Positions 20,078 through 27,640 of a stretch of DNA of 32,458 nucleotides are shown piece by piece. The translations under genes were made by a program, and so were the position numbers. Below the pieces are notes generated by a model that did not search any database, had not been told where the DNA came from, and was given only the letters and a program-made list of their open reading frames with translations. The DNA is from a virus. The DNA is taken from positions 1-32,458 of the IMG/VR virus record IMGVR_UViG_3300021185_000435; one strand, 5' to 3'. The first letter of the stretch is position 1. Each line of letters opens with the position of its first letter.

Positions 20078-20533
20078 ATGGCATGGTCTTACGATCCTAC
20101 AGACTTGGATACCACCACGGCCTCTGGTCGTCTCAACACAGTACGCCTGTTGGTTGGAGATACCGACACCGTTGACCAACAGGTTCAGAACGAAGAGGTT
20201 ACTTTTGCTCTCAGTGAGAACGGTAACAACGTGTACTACTCAGGTGCTTGGATTGCCCGTGTCATTGCCTCTAAGTATTCCCGACAGGTAACGACACAAC
20301 TAAGTGGTGCTTTGAGTGCCGACTACTCCGACCTAGCAAAACAGTACCAAGCTCTCGCAGACAACCTAGAGTATCAAGGTAAGACCGCAGGTGCTTCGGT
20401 GGGTGTCTTAGCTGGTGGCATCACTAAGAGTACCGTTGAGGCTGTACGAGACAATACTAACCGTATTGAAGGCTCTTTCCGTAGAGATCGTTTTAAGAAC
20501 CCACCAAGCTATCAAACACCTGAATACGAATAA
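20078..20533 (+). CDS. Head-tail adaptor (HK97 gp6-like)
   Basis: A 151-residue protein. RLNTVRLLVGDTDTVDQQVQNEEVTFAL near the N-terminus is the usual helix-loop of connector adaptor proteins ('vR.ligDtd..dp.l.deei...l'), followed by helices with ARVIASKYSRQVT. It probably forms a ring below the portal. Its place second after the capsid gene agrees. Confidence 0.72.
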   Translation: MAWSYDPTDLDTTTASGRLNTVRLLVGDTDTVDQQVQNEEVTFALSENGNNVYYSGAWIARVIASKYSRQVTTQLSGALSADYSDLAKQYQALADNLEYQGKTAGASVGVLAGGITKSTVEAVRDNTNRIEGSFRRDRFKNPPSYQTPEYE

Positions 20534-20543
20534 GGAGTAAGAT

Positions 20544-20903
20544 ATGTCATTTCGCTCCTTTGACTTGCTAAACCTAGTTAGAGACTTTGGGGAAACCCTT
20601 ACTCTACGCAAGGTTACTACAGCAGGAACGTATAATCCCGCTACAGGTGCAGTAGACAGTTCTGCCACTACTGACTATAGTGTTCAAGGATACCTTTACA
20701 ATTATAACGTAGGTGTCATAGGTGGTAACGATGAGGTTGTTAGAGGTAGTCGCAAGTGTATTATCTCAGCCTTAGACTTAGCTGCCATCCCTGACTTTGA
20801 TGACCTTATTATTGGCAGTGGTGATGCAGTTAAGGTCATCTCTATTGTGTCGTTATTTTCCGCTGGTACTGCTATAGGTTACATCTGTGACGTAGAGGAG
20901 TAG
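20544..20903 (+). CDS. Head-tail stopper/closure protein (probable)
   Basis: A 119-residue beta-rich protein with FGETLTLRKVTTAGTYNPATGAV followed by TTDYSVQGYLYNYN. The 'g..vtlr........d..tG........' pattern belongs to the head closure proteins (SPP1 gp16 class). These plug the connector after packaging. It follows the adaptor and precedes the neck protein, as expected. Confidence 0.7.
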   Translation: MSFRSFDLLNLVRDFGETLTLRKVTTAGTYNPATGAVDSSATTDYSVQGYLYNYNVGVIGGNDEVVRGSRKCIISALDLAAIPDFDDLIIGSGDAVKVISIVSLFSAGTAIGYICDVEE

Positions 20904-20907
20904 GGGC

Positions 20908-21327
20908 ATGAAGGCACAAAATCAGTTTGTCAAAGTTAACGCTTCGTTCTACAAGAAGATGGAGCAATTAGAAGACATTGTTGAGGATGCAGTCAAAGAA
21001 GAGTTGATCTCTATAGCTCAAAGTGCCGTTAGCTTCTCCCCTGTTGATACTGGTGCATATGTAACATCCTTCTCTTTTACTACTGGGGCTGGTCGCCCAA
21101 GGGGTAAATCTTCTGACAATAAGCCGAAGAAACAGAACCCACAACAGAAGATGCAAGAGGGCTTTCAGAACCTCCTCACAGACATCAACAAAATTGACCT
21201 AAAGAATACCGCAAGCGTCCAACTCAGGAATGGCTCACCTCACGCATATGACGTAGAGAATAAGGGGCCAACTTGGAGAAGGTCTGGGTATAAAGTTTTT
21301 GCAAAGATAAGGAATATCTATGGCTAG
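20908..21327 (+). CDS. Neck/tail-completion protein, HK97 gp10-like
   Basis: A 139-residue protein. SFSPVDTGAYVTSF (about 42-55) is the gp10-family signature 'aPvdTG.lr.s'. The C-terminus has SPHAYDVENKGPTWRRSGYKVF, matching the 'Ya..vE.Gt' region. These proteins join the tail to the head. It overlaps the next gene by 8 bp. Confidence 0.82.
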   Translation: MKAQNQFVKVNASFYKKMEQLEDIVEDAVKEELISIAQSAVSFSPVDTGAYVTSFSFTTGAGRPRGKSSDNKPKKQNPQQKMQEGFQNLLTDINKIDLKNTASVQLRNGSPHAYDVENKGPTWRRSGYKVFAKIRNIYG

Positions 21328-21742
21328 TATTCAGAATGATATTCGGGCTGCACTAGAAAGTCACTTAGCTGCAACATCAGGTCTACCATCCATAGCCTAC
21401 GAGAACGTAGCATTTGAGCCTACAACAGGCACTAGCTTCCTCAAGGTGCAATACCTCCCGACAGTCACTAGACCCGCTGTAAGGGGCTTAAACCCACAGT
21501 TGAGATACCAAGGTGTATTCTCTGTAACAGTCTTCGCCCCCGAAGGTCAAGGCCCAGCTACCGCAGACGACTACGCTAACAAAGTGATAGACGCCTTCGC
21601 AGCAACCACTGACATCTCGTTCACGAATGGTGATGCAGAAACAATCATAGTGTCTATTGATTACGCTGAACGTCAGCAAGGTATGATAGACAGTCCTTGG
21701 TACTTTGTTCCGATCAACATCGGCTGGTACATTTATAAATAA
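21320..21742 (+). CDS. Tail terminator protein, DUF4128-like
   Basis: A 140-residue alpha/beta protein. IRAALESHLAATSGLPSIAY at the start, GLNPQLRYQGVFSVTVFAPE in the middle and SPWYFVPINIGWYIYK at the end follow the tail terminator pattern ('i..aL...l......v...N..f.P......l....l', 'G......v.v....g'). It would cap the tail tube and stop elongation. Confidence 0.78.
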   Translation: MASIQNDIRAALESHLAATSGLPSIAYENVAFEPTTGTSFLKVQYLPTVTRPAVRGLNPQLRYQGVFSVTVFAPEGQGPATADDYANKVIDAFAATTDISFTNGDAETIIVSIDYAERQQGMIDSPWYFVPINIGWYIYK

Positions 21743-21763
21743 CTTCCCACAGGAGAAATCAAT

Positions 21764-22831
21764 ATGGCCTTTGCACAGGGTTCACGCTCCAGTCTGTCGT
21801 TTATCGTAGAATCTACGTTTGGTACGACACCATCTGGCAACTTTATTAACCTACCTTTCACCACCAACTCTATGAACCTGACTAAGGATCGTGTAGAAGG
21901 TAACGACATCCAAGCTGACCGTATGCCACGGGTTGACCGTCACGGTAACCGTCAAGTTGGAGGAGACATAGTATCTGATTTACGTGATTCTGACTTTGAT
22001 GTATTCCTCGAAGCTGCTATGCTTAATACTTGGTCAACTAACGTACTTAAAGTTGGGGTGACACCAAAGTTCTTCTCACTTCAAGATTACGCTGCTGACA
22101 TTGACCTTGCTCGTAGGTTCACTGGGTGTACAGTTTCAACGATGGGCATATCTCTTGCTCCAAACCAAATGGTAACGACTACCTTTGGTATTGTAGGCAA
22201 AGACATGAACCCTACGATAACTGCTGGTTCTTTTATATCTGGTGACTCATATACGATTGTTACGGTAGGTACTACAGACTTTACAGCTATCGGCTCTGCT
22301 GACAATAACGTAGGTACAACCTTCACTGCAACTGGTGTTGGTTCAGGCACAGGTACTGCATCGGTAGGCTTTGCGGTTCAACGTGCTGAGACAGCTAACT
22401 CGGGTTCTGCACCATTTGATGCTTACTCAGGTACACTTAAGTTAGGAAACACTGGTGGATCATTAACAGAAGCTGCTATCATCACGAGCATTGACTTGAC
22501 GCTAGACAATAGCTTCTCTCCTACTTTTGTTATAGGTGACTCTTCTGCACCATCACTTGAGTATGGACGTGCTGTAGTGGAAGGTACTATCACAGCTTAC
22601 TTTGAAGACACAGCCTTGATTGATCGCTTCATTAACGAAGTAGATACTGCAATGGAAGTTGTTGTAGGTGATGTTGCGGGTAATACCCTCACTTTCCTCT
22701 TCCCCAAGATCAAAGTTAACAGTGCTGACGTAGGTGTTGATGGCCCAGAAAGCCGTATGATCACTATGTCCTTCGTAGCCCTTTACGACAGCACAGAAGA
22801 TACTAACTTCAAGATCACAAGATCAGCATAA
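21764..22831 (+). CDS. Major tail tube protein with an inserted module
   Basis: A 355-residue protein. It opens with MAFAQGSRSSLSFIVESTFG and TTPSGNFINLPFTTNSMNLT, the usual beginning of this tail tube class. LTLDNSFSPTFVIGDSSAPSLEYGR and FPKIKVNSADVGVDGPE in the C-terminal half are typical. Residues about 153-201 are a separate Gly/Thr-rich module (separate entry) between two tube-like halves. The protein polymerises around the tape measure protein to form the tail. AGGAGAAATCAAT precedes the ATG. Confidence 0.85.
   Translation: MAFAQGSRSSLSFIVESTFGTTPSGNFINLPFTTNSMNLTKDRVEGNDIQADRMPRVDRHGNRQVGGDIVSDLRDSDFDVFLEAAMLNTWSTNVLKVGVTPKFFSLQDYAADIDLARRFTGCTVSTMGISLAPNQMVTTTFGIVGKDMNPTITAGSFISGDSYTIVTVGTTDFTAIGSADNNVGTTFTATGVGSGTGTASVGFAVQRAETANSGSAPFDAYSGTLKLGNTGGSLTEAAIITSIDLTLDNSFSPTFVIGDSSAPSLEYGRAVVEGTITAYFEDTALIDRFINEVDTAMEVVVGDVAGNTLTFLFPKIKVNSADVGVDGPESRMITMSFVALYDSTEDTNFKITRSA
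22220..22366 (+). other. Inserted Gly/Thr module in the tail tube protein
   Basis: Residues about 153-201 contain YTIVTVGTTDFTAIGSADNN and GTTFTATGVGSGTGTASV. This 'Y.I.tvGTTDFTaIGa..N.vGt.FtATg.g.GTGt' unit is a mobile-looking module met in many unrelated structural proteins of marine phages. In the tube it would probably form a surface-exposed decoration. The flanking tube sequence seems continuous across it. Confidence 0.65.
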
Positions 22832-22834
22832 GAA

Positions 22835-22909
22835 TACCTAGCTAGGTAGTGGAGGCTCCTGAGTCGGGTCGGGGGTCTCCACATTAATCAACCCGACATT
22901 AACCCCCCG
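22835..22909 (+). promoter_or_regulatory. Structured leader before the tail chaperone gene
   Basis: It has a perfect palindrome TACCTAGCTAGGTA (22835-22848), then GTGGAG (22849-22854) that pairs with CTCCAC (22877-22882). GTCGGGT (22863-22869) can pair with ACCCGAC (22891-22897), and CGGGGGT nearby with ACCCCCCG (22902-22909). The two sets cross, so they are alternative folds or a pseudoknot. A role in lowering or timing chaperone expression after the abundant tube mRNA is a guess. Confidence 0.45.
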
Positions 22910-22921
22910 AAGGAACTCGAC

Positions 22922-23320
22922 ATGGACTTAAAAGACCTGACACCGAATTTAGATGATATTGTTGTTGAGATTAAACATCCAGCAACAGGTGATGCGCTAA
23001 AGAATGATGATGGCACGAATATGACAATTACTATTCTTGCGCCCCATTCTAAAGAGTATAAGAAAGCCCAACACGAACAAATCAGCAAGCGGCTTAAGAA
23101 AGCTCAAAAGAGTAAGTCTCAAGATGTTGACTACTCAGACCTTGAGGAAGCTACGCTGGAGGTTCTAGCCAAGACAACTAAGGCTTGGGACATTACATAC
23201 AACGGAGAGAAACCTAAGCTCACTGTTGCTAAAGCCAAAGACCTCTACGAAGAAGTCTTCTGGATTAAGAACCAGATTGAGGAGGTAGTGACTGACTCTC
23301 TGGATTTTACGAAGGTCTGA
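22922..23320 (+). CDS. Tail assembly chaperone, first frame (gpG-like)
   Basis: A 132-residue soluble protein beginning MDLKDLTPNLDDIVVEIKHP, with a central basic helix (ISKRLKKAQKSKSQ) and a C-terminal helix AKDLYEEVFWIKNQIEEVVT. Position between tail tube and tape measure genes, and the overlapping second frame, identify the tail assembly chaperone pair (lambda G/GT type). It would coat the tape measure during tail assembly. The stop TGA is at 23318-23320. GAAGGAACTCGAC precedes the ATG. Confidence 0.78.
   Translation: MDLKDLTPNLDDIVVEIKHPATGDALKNDDGTNMTITILAPHSKEYKKAQHEQISKRLKKAQKSKSQDVDYSDLEEATLEVLAKTTKAWDITYNGEKPKLTVAKAKDLYEEVFWIKNQIEEVVTDSLDFTKV
23296..23320 (+). promoter_or_regulatory. 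Predicted -1 frameshift window in the tail chaperone
   Basis: The second frame (-1 relative to the first) is closed by TGA at 23293-23295 and the first frame ends at 23320, so any shift must occur between. The zero-frame codons are CTG GAT TTT ACG AAG GTC TGA. The four T residues at 23305-23308 let the Phe tRNA slip back by one on TTT. GGATTTT is not a canonical slippery heptamer. Confidence 0.6.
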
Positions 23321-23661
23321 TCTGTGAGCTAGTTGAGTGGGCTGAACACCAGTTTAAACTCAATAGGCCAGATCAGAGTGGCACTACAGAACGAGAACAT
23401 CTTGAACAAGTAGAGAGGCAGACTGGACGTAGAGTAGCAGCATTGGAACCCCCGACACCCTTCCCCATGCTAATATCCCACGTTTGGTCTGCCTTTATTG
23501 CTTTAAGCTCTAGCAGAGGGTCAGGCTTTAGTGGCCCAGCGCCTATTACGTTTGAGCAGATTAAGGCATGGAAAGAGCTTACAGAAACATCTATTGAGCC
23601 TTGGGAGATTGAGGCCATCAAGAGAATAGACCTAGAATACTTAAGGGTGGCAAATGGCTGA
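23296..23661 (+). CDS. Tail assembly chaperone, second frame (gpT-like extension)
   Basis: The frame is open from 23296 to a stop at 23659-23661 and encodes FYEGLICELVEWAEHQFKLN followed by PPTPFPMLISHVWSAFIALS and TFEQIKAWKELTE. There is no ATG, GTG or TTG with a ribosome binding site near its beginning; the first TTG and ATG lie around 23443-23469, well inside conserved-looking sequence. It is therefore best read as the T extension of a G-T fusion of about 246 residues made by -1 frameshift. In lambda, T recruits the tape measure to the tube. It overlaps the tape measure start by 8 bp. Confidence 0.68.
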   Translation, partial: LSGFYEGLICELVEWAEHQFKLNRPDQSGTTEREHLEQVERQTGRRVAALEPPTPFPMLISHVWSAFIALSSSRGSGFSGPAPITFEQIKAWKELTETSIEPWEIEAIKRIDLEYLRVANG

Positions 23662-25906
23662 CGATATTAGTTTAGTAGTTGGTGTAGACTACAAAGAATT
23701 AACCGGGCTTATCAAAACTAGCGAACAGAGCAAAAGAGTTCTAAAATCGGTAGCCCAAGAGTTTGCTAAAACTGGAGATCAAAAAGCCTACATGCGTGGT
23801 GTCATGCGGGTTGTGATGGCTCAAAAAAATCTCGGTAAAGAAGCTCAGTTAACTCAATCTAAGATTATGAAGCTCGGCGCTCAGATGAAGCAAGAGGCCG
23901 TGTTTGCAGAACAGTTGGCGAATGCAACAAACAGAGCCGGGACTGCTATGCAGCAGACTGCCCGAAAGACTAACCAACTTGGCGTACTTATGCAGCAGTC
24001 TGGTTACCAAGTAGGTGACTTTGCTGTTCAAGTCCAGTCTGGCACTAATGTCATGGTAGCTTTCGGTCAACAGGCAACACAGCTTGTGGGTACGTTTGCT
24101 ATGCTTGCTAAAAGCACTAGGATGATTGCATTATTTTCTGGTCTTGGTGTAGTTGTGCCTATATTAACTGCCCTCGGTGCTGCATTGATGAGGACTTCTA
24201 ATTCTGGTAAGAGCTTAAATGAGACTGTAGATGACCTATCCTCTTCTTTTAGCTCTTATATAACAGCGGTAAGCGGAGCTAATTCCTCTACAGAAGACCT
24301 GCTTAAAGTTTACGGTCGCATCACTCCAGAAATATTAGAGTTAGAGGAACGTCTACAGAGCTTAAAATTGCGTCAAGTTGCACTAGATGCACAGGCTACC
24401 GCCAAGGCTATCTCAAGTTGGGATTTTGGCGGGGCGGCTCTGGGTGGTGAACTTGATGACATAAGGGTCACATTCGACACCACCTCAGATAGAGCTAGGG
24501 TTTTACAGAGGGCCATTGCTGCAATAGGACAGGCAAAAGGCCCAGAAGAGACTTTGGCTGCAATACAAGCTCTTTCCGCTCAGGCTATAGATGCAGCGGG
24601 TGGCGTAGATAACCTCACAGAAAATCAAATAGAGTTTTTACAGCAGGTAACTGCCTCCGAGCAAGAGTTTCAAAGGCTCGTAAACATACTTGGGATAGTT
24701 AAGGTAGCTCAGGACGATGTTAACGACAGTAAAAACACCTCTTACAAAAGATTTGACGATCATATAAAGGCTTACCAGAAACACTTAGATCAAATTAAAA
24801 AGGCTAACGATAGTGCCGAAGAAGGTCTGTATGTAACGTGGCAGAAAATACAACTGTTGAAGGAAGAGGAAAAATCAGGCAAGGATTCAGTTGCGTATGC
24901 TGAACTTGTTGCTGAACAGGAGAGAGAAACCCTTAGAGCTAAGTTAGAGCAAGAAGGTGTTTCACAAACTCTTGTTGATGAGTCCTTGAAGTTACTTGAA
25001 ACTCAACAGCAGATAGCTGCGCAGATTAAAGCCTCAGCAGATCAGGCCGAAAGACTAAAGAATAACCTTGAGGTAGCCTCTACGTTCCGCGTTGGGGGTG
25101 GTATGGGTGAGTTTGCCAATGTTGCTGGCGGTCTTGAAGCCTTTGGTGGCGCTGGTTCATTTAAGTATGGCGGGTCTCAAAAGTTTAAGCCCAAAAAAGA
25201 ACCTGCTGTCAAAGAATCAGACCTAAGTAAACTACAGAAACAACTTGACCTAGAGGACGCACTCCTTGGTAAGACTGAAGCCAGACAAAGGGTACTAGAA
25301 GTACTTGGTGTTACCTTCGTAAAAGACAATCCTAATATTGTCGCTGGACTTGAGGAACAGATTAACAAGAACTTAGAGTTAGCCCGTGTGGAACAAGAGC
25401 GTATAGACCTTGCGAACACCATAGGTTCAGCTATGGAAAATAGCTTAATGTCTATGGTTGATGGAACTAAGTCAGTTAAAGATGCCTTCCGTGATATGGC
25501 TAGAGACATAATAGCTCATCTCTACAAAGTTATGGTCGTACAGCAAATGGTCAATGCTTTGGGTGGCTTTATGTCAGGCTCTAGTAATGCCACTATTGCC
25601 AAAATCGGTGGCGAACTAGAAAGTTATGACAATGGTGGTTACACAGGTAATGGCCCACGATCAGGTGGCTTAGATGGCAAGGGTGGCTTTATGGCTATGC
25701 TTCACCCAAGAGAGACTGTCATTGATCACGCTAAAGGTCAAAGTGGAGGTCAGGTCGTTGTAAATCAAGTTATCAACGTAACTACTGGTGTCCAGCAAAC
25801 TGTTCGCGCTGAGATTATGGGCTTAATGCCTCAAATTCAAGAAGCTAGTAAAGCGGCGGTTTTAGATGCTAAACGCCGTGGTGGTTCATTTGCGGGAGCA
25901 TTTTAA
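23654..25906 (+). CDS. Tape measure protein
   Basis: A 750-residue helical protein. The N-terminus (MADDISLVVGVDYKELTGLI) begins a long coiled-coil region. MQQSGYQVGDFAVQVQSG (113-130) and a hydrophobic stretch MIALFSGLGVVVPILTALGA (157-176) are typical of tape measures, where the hydrophobic part may cross the host membrane. The C-terminal part has GGFMAMLHPRETVIDHAKG, the usual pre-terminal motif. At about 0.15 nm per residue the tail would be near 110 nm. It sets tail length and passes with the DNA. The stop meets the next start in TAATG. Confidence 0.9.
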   Translation: MADDISLVVGVDYKELTGLIKTSEQSKRVLKSVAQEFAKTGDQKAYMRGVMRVVMAQKNLGKEAQLTQSKIMKLGAQMKQEAVFAEQLANATNRAGTAMQQTARKTNQLGVLMQQSGYQVGDFAVQVQSGTNVMVAFGQQATQLVGTFAMLAKSTRMIALFSGLGVVVPILTALGAALMRTSNSGKSLNETVDDLSSSFSSYITAVSGANSSTEDLLKVYGRITPEILELEERLQSLKLRQVALDAQATAKAISSWDFGGAALGGELDDIRVTFDTTSDRARVLQRAIAAIGQAKGPEETLAAIQALSAQAIDAAGGVDNLTENQIEFLQQVTASEQEFQRLVNILGIVKVAQDDVNDSKNTSYKRFDDHIKAYQKHLDQIKKANDSAEEGLYVTWQKIQLLKEEEKSGKDSVAYAELVAEQERETLRAKLEQEGVSQTLVDESLKLLETQQQIAAQIKASADQAERLKNNLEVASTFRVGGGMGEFANVAGGLEAFGGAGSFKYGGSQKFKPKKEPAVKESDLSKLQKQLDLEDALLGKTEARQRVLEVLGVTFVKDNPNIVAGLEEQINKNLELARVEQERIDLANTIGSAMENSLMSMVDGTKSVKDAFRDMARDIIAHLYKVMVVQQMVNALGGFMSGSSNATIAKIGGELESYDNGGYTGNGPRSGGLDGKGGFMAMLHPRETVIDHAKGQSGGQVVVNQVINVTTGVQQTVRAEIMGLMPQIQEASKAAVLDAKRRGGSFAGAF

Positions 25907-26538
25907 TGGCTATTAGTTACCCAAGAGACTTGCCAACGGTTACTGGAATTTCAAGTATTACACTTCGTGCTGTCAATCAAACAGCTATGACGAGTTCTCC
26001 ATTTACCTATAAGCAACAAATCCACAACCACTCAGGTCAGCGTTGGGAAGCTGAAGTACAACTCCCCGCAATGAGAGACGATACAGCAGAAGAGTGGACT
26101 GCTTGGCTGTTGAGCCTTAACGGACGTGCTGGCACATTCTTGATGGGTGATCCCAACAGGGCAACTCCCAGAGGATCAGCGTCTACAACGCCCGGCTCTC
26201 CTGTTATTAACGGAGAAAGTCAAACGGGTTCTTCCATTGCTATTGATGGGCTACCTGCAAGTGCTACAGGTTACTTGAAGGCTGGTGATTATGTTCAGTT
26301 TGGATCAGCCTCGACAGCAACCCTTCACAAGGTTCTTACGCAAATAGACACAAATTCATCTGGTCAAGCCACTCTTGATATTTGGCCGAATGTTGTAAGT
26401 GCTTCGGCGGATGGATCAACGGTTGTCGTCACCAATGCGAGGGGGCGCTGGCGTTTAAATTCAGGTCAACAGGATTGGTCTATAGATAATTCATCCTTTT
26501 ACGGCATTACTTTTGCAGCGGTTCAGGTGATCCCATGA
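25906..26538 (+). CDS. Distal tail protein-like, 210 aa
   Basis: Beta-rich protein. It begins MAISYPRDLPTVTGISSITL, and SPFTYKQQIHNHSGQRWEAE plus LLSLNGRAGTFLMGD follow the distal-tail pattern 'sp.tg..q....gg.r.w.......l.gr.gtF..gdp'. Residues about 90-200 add another beta domain (GYLKAGDYVQFGSAST). It would form the ring joining tail tube to the tip complex. Position after the tape measure fits. Overlaps the next gene by 4 bp (ATGA). Confidence 0.7.
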   Translation: MAISYPRDLPTVTGISSITLRAVNQTAMTSSPFTYKQQIHNHSGQRWEAEVQLPAMRDDTAEEWTAWLLSLNGRAGTFLMGDPNRATPRGSASTTPGSPVINGESQTGSSIAIDGLPASATGYLKAGDYVQFGSASTATLHKVLTQIDTNSSGQATLDIWPNVVSASADGSTVVVTNARGRWRLNSGQQDWSIDNSSFYGITFAAVQVIP

Positions 26539-27221
26539 GTCGTGATTTATCGAAAATACAAAACGTCATTGAGCTTGATGAGATATTTCCCTTTTTCGCT
26601 GTTGACCTAGAGTTTGGCAATGAGGTTCTTGACTTCGGGGGAACAATAATACCATCAAGAAACTTATACTTCTGGACAGGTCTTGGAGAGATAACCCACG
26701 GCGGCAATGTTTATACTGGTGCTGGGCAATTCCTAACAGTCTCCGATGTCACTGAAACAGCCGATTTAAGAGCCGCTGGTGCAACCATAAGCCTTTCTGG
26801 ACTGCCTAGCGAGATTGTAGCTTTGGCGCTTCAGCAGCCTTATCAGGGGCGTATATGCCGTATCAAATTTGGGATGCTAAACGCAAACAAAAACAAGACA
26901 ATCACGGAAGATGGCATTGGTATCACTTTAGAAGACACCAGTGATGTTGATAACACTGCGGGTGATCCAGAGGTCATGATTGATCTTTTTGTCGGATACA
27001 TGGATGAAATGAATATCCAAGAAAACCCTGACTCATCAACAATATCACTTTCTGTTGAAAACAAGCTAGTTGACCTTCAGCGGGCCAAGACCACACGCTA
27101 CACCTCTGAGTTCCAGAAGAAGAAATATCGTGACGCATTCCCATCGAGGTCAAATGAAGACAAAGCGTTTGACTTTATCAATGATTTGCAGGGCAAACCT
27201 TTAAATTGGGGGAAAACCTGA
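26535..27221 (+). CDS. Tail hub protein, DUF2163/GTA gp13-like
   Basis: A 228-residue beta-rich protein. LDFGGTIIPSRNLYFWTGLG, ITHGGNVYTGAGQFLTVSDV and ATISLSGLPSEIVALALQQPYQGR match the baseplate hub class seen in gene transfer agents and relatives ('G.........l..g..g.l...G..y.g......s......d......v.lsGl'). It probably forms part of the tip. Its order before an NlpC/P60-like gene and the J-like gene is the GTA order. A 1-bp overlap (TGATG) couples it to the next gene. Confidence 0.76.
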   Translation: MSRDLSKIQNVIELDEIFPFFAVDLEFGNEVLDFGGTIIPSRNLYFWTGLGEITHGGNVYTGAGQFLTVSDVTETADLRAAGATISLSGLPSEIVALALQQPYQGRICRIKFGMLNANKNKTITEDGIGITLEDTSDVDNTAGDPEVMIDLFVGYMDEMNIQENPDSSTISLSVENKLVDLQRAKTTRYTSEFQKKKYRDAFPSRSNEDKAFDFINDLQGKPLNWGKT

Positions 27222-27640
27222 TGCTCCAAGGTTGGGATATTCGCCTTGCAACTTGGATAGATTCAGTGCGTGATCAACCTTTTCGCTGGGGGCCGCATGA
27301 CTGCATAACCTTTGCAAACAACGCAGCCATAGCAATGCGAGGTTTTGGATTTGCCGATGAGTTCATTGAAGGTTACTCAACAAAAAAGGGCGCAATGGTC
27401 AGGTACAGACGCTTTCTGAAAAAAAGTGGTTACAATGACTTGACTGACGGATTGGACGACAGGCTAACGCGATTAAACACAAATTACGCCCCTAGAGGTT
27501 CGATAGTCGCACTTCCGCAAGAAGGTGTTTTGCCTTTCGCTTTTGGGGTTCAGATTGGAAAGTATTGTGCTTTTGTAGGAGACAAGGGTTTGGTACTATT
27601 GTATCCAGAGTCAAACTTTTTATACTGGGGTTTAAAATGA
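27221..27640 (+). CDS. NlpC/P60-like tail protein (DUF6950 type)
   Basis: A 139-residue protein. QPFRWGPHDCITFANNAAIA contains the 'pF.wG.hDC..f.a' segment, with C28 as the probable nucleophile. In gene transfer agents the protein at this position is a peptidase linked to cell-wall penetration. No second conserved His is obvious in the C-terminal half (AFGVQIGKYCAFVGDKGLVL), so catalytic activity is uncertain. The ATG at 27221 follows GGGGGAAAACC; it overlaps its neighbours by 1 and 4 bp. Confidence 0.74.
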   Translation: MLQGWDIRLATWIDSVRDQPFRWGPHDCITFANNAAIAMRGFGFADEFIEGYSTKKGAMVRYRRFLKKSGYNDLTDGLDDRLTRLNTNYAPRGSIVALPQEGVLPFAFGVQIGKYCAFVGDKGLVLLYPESNFLYWGLK

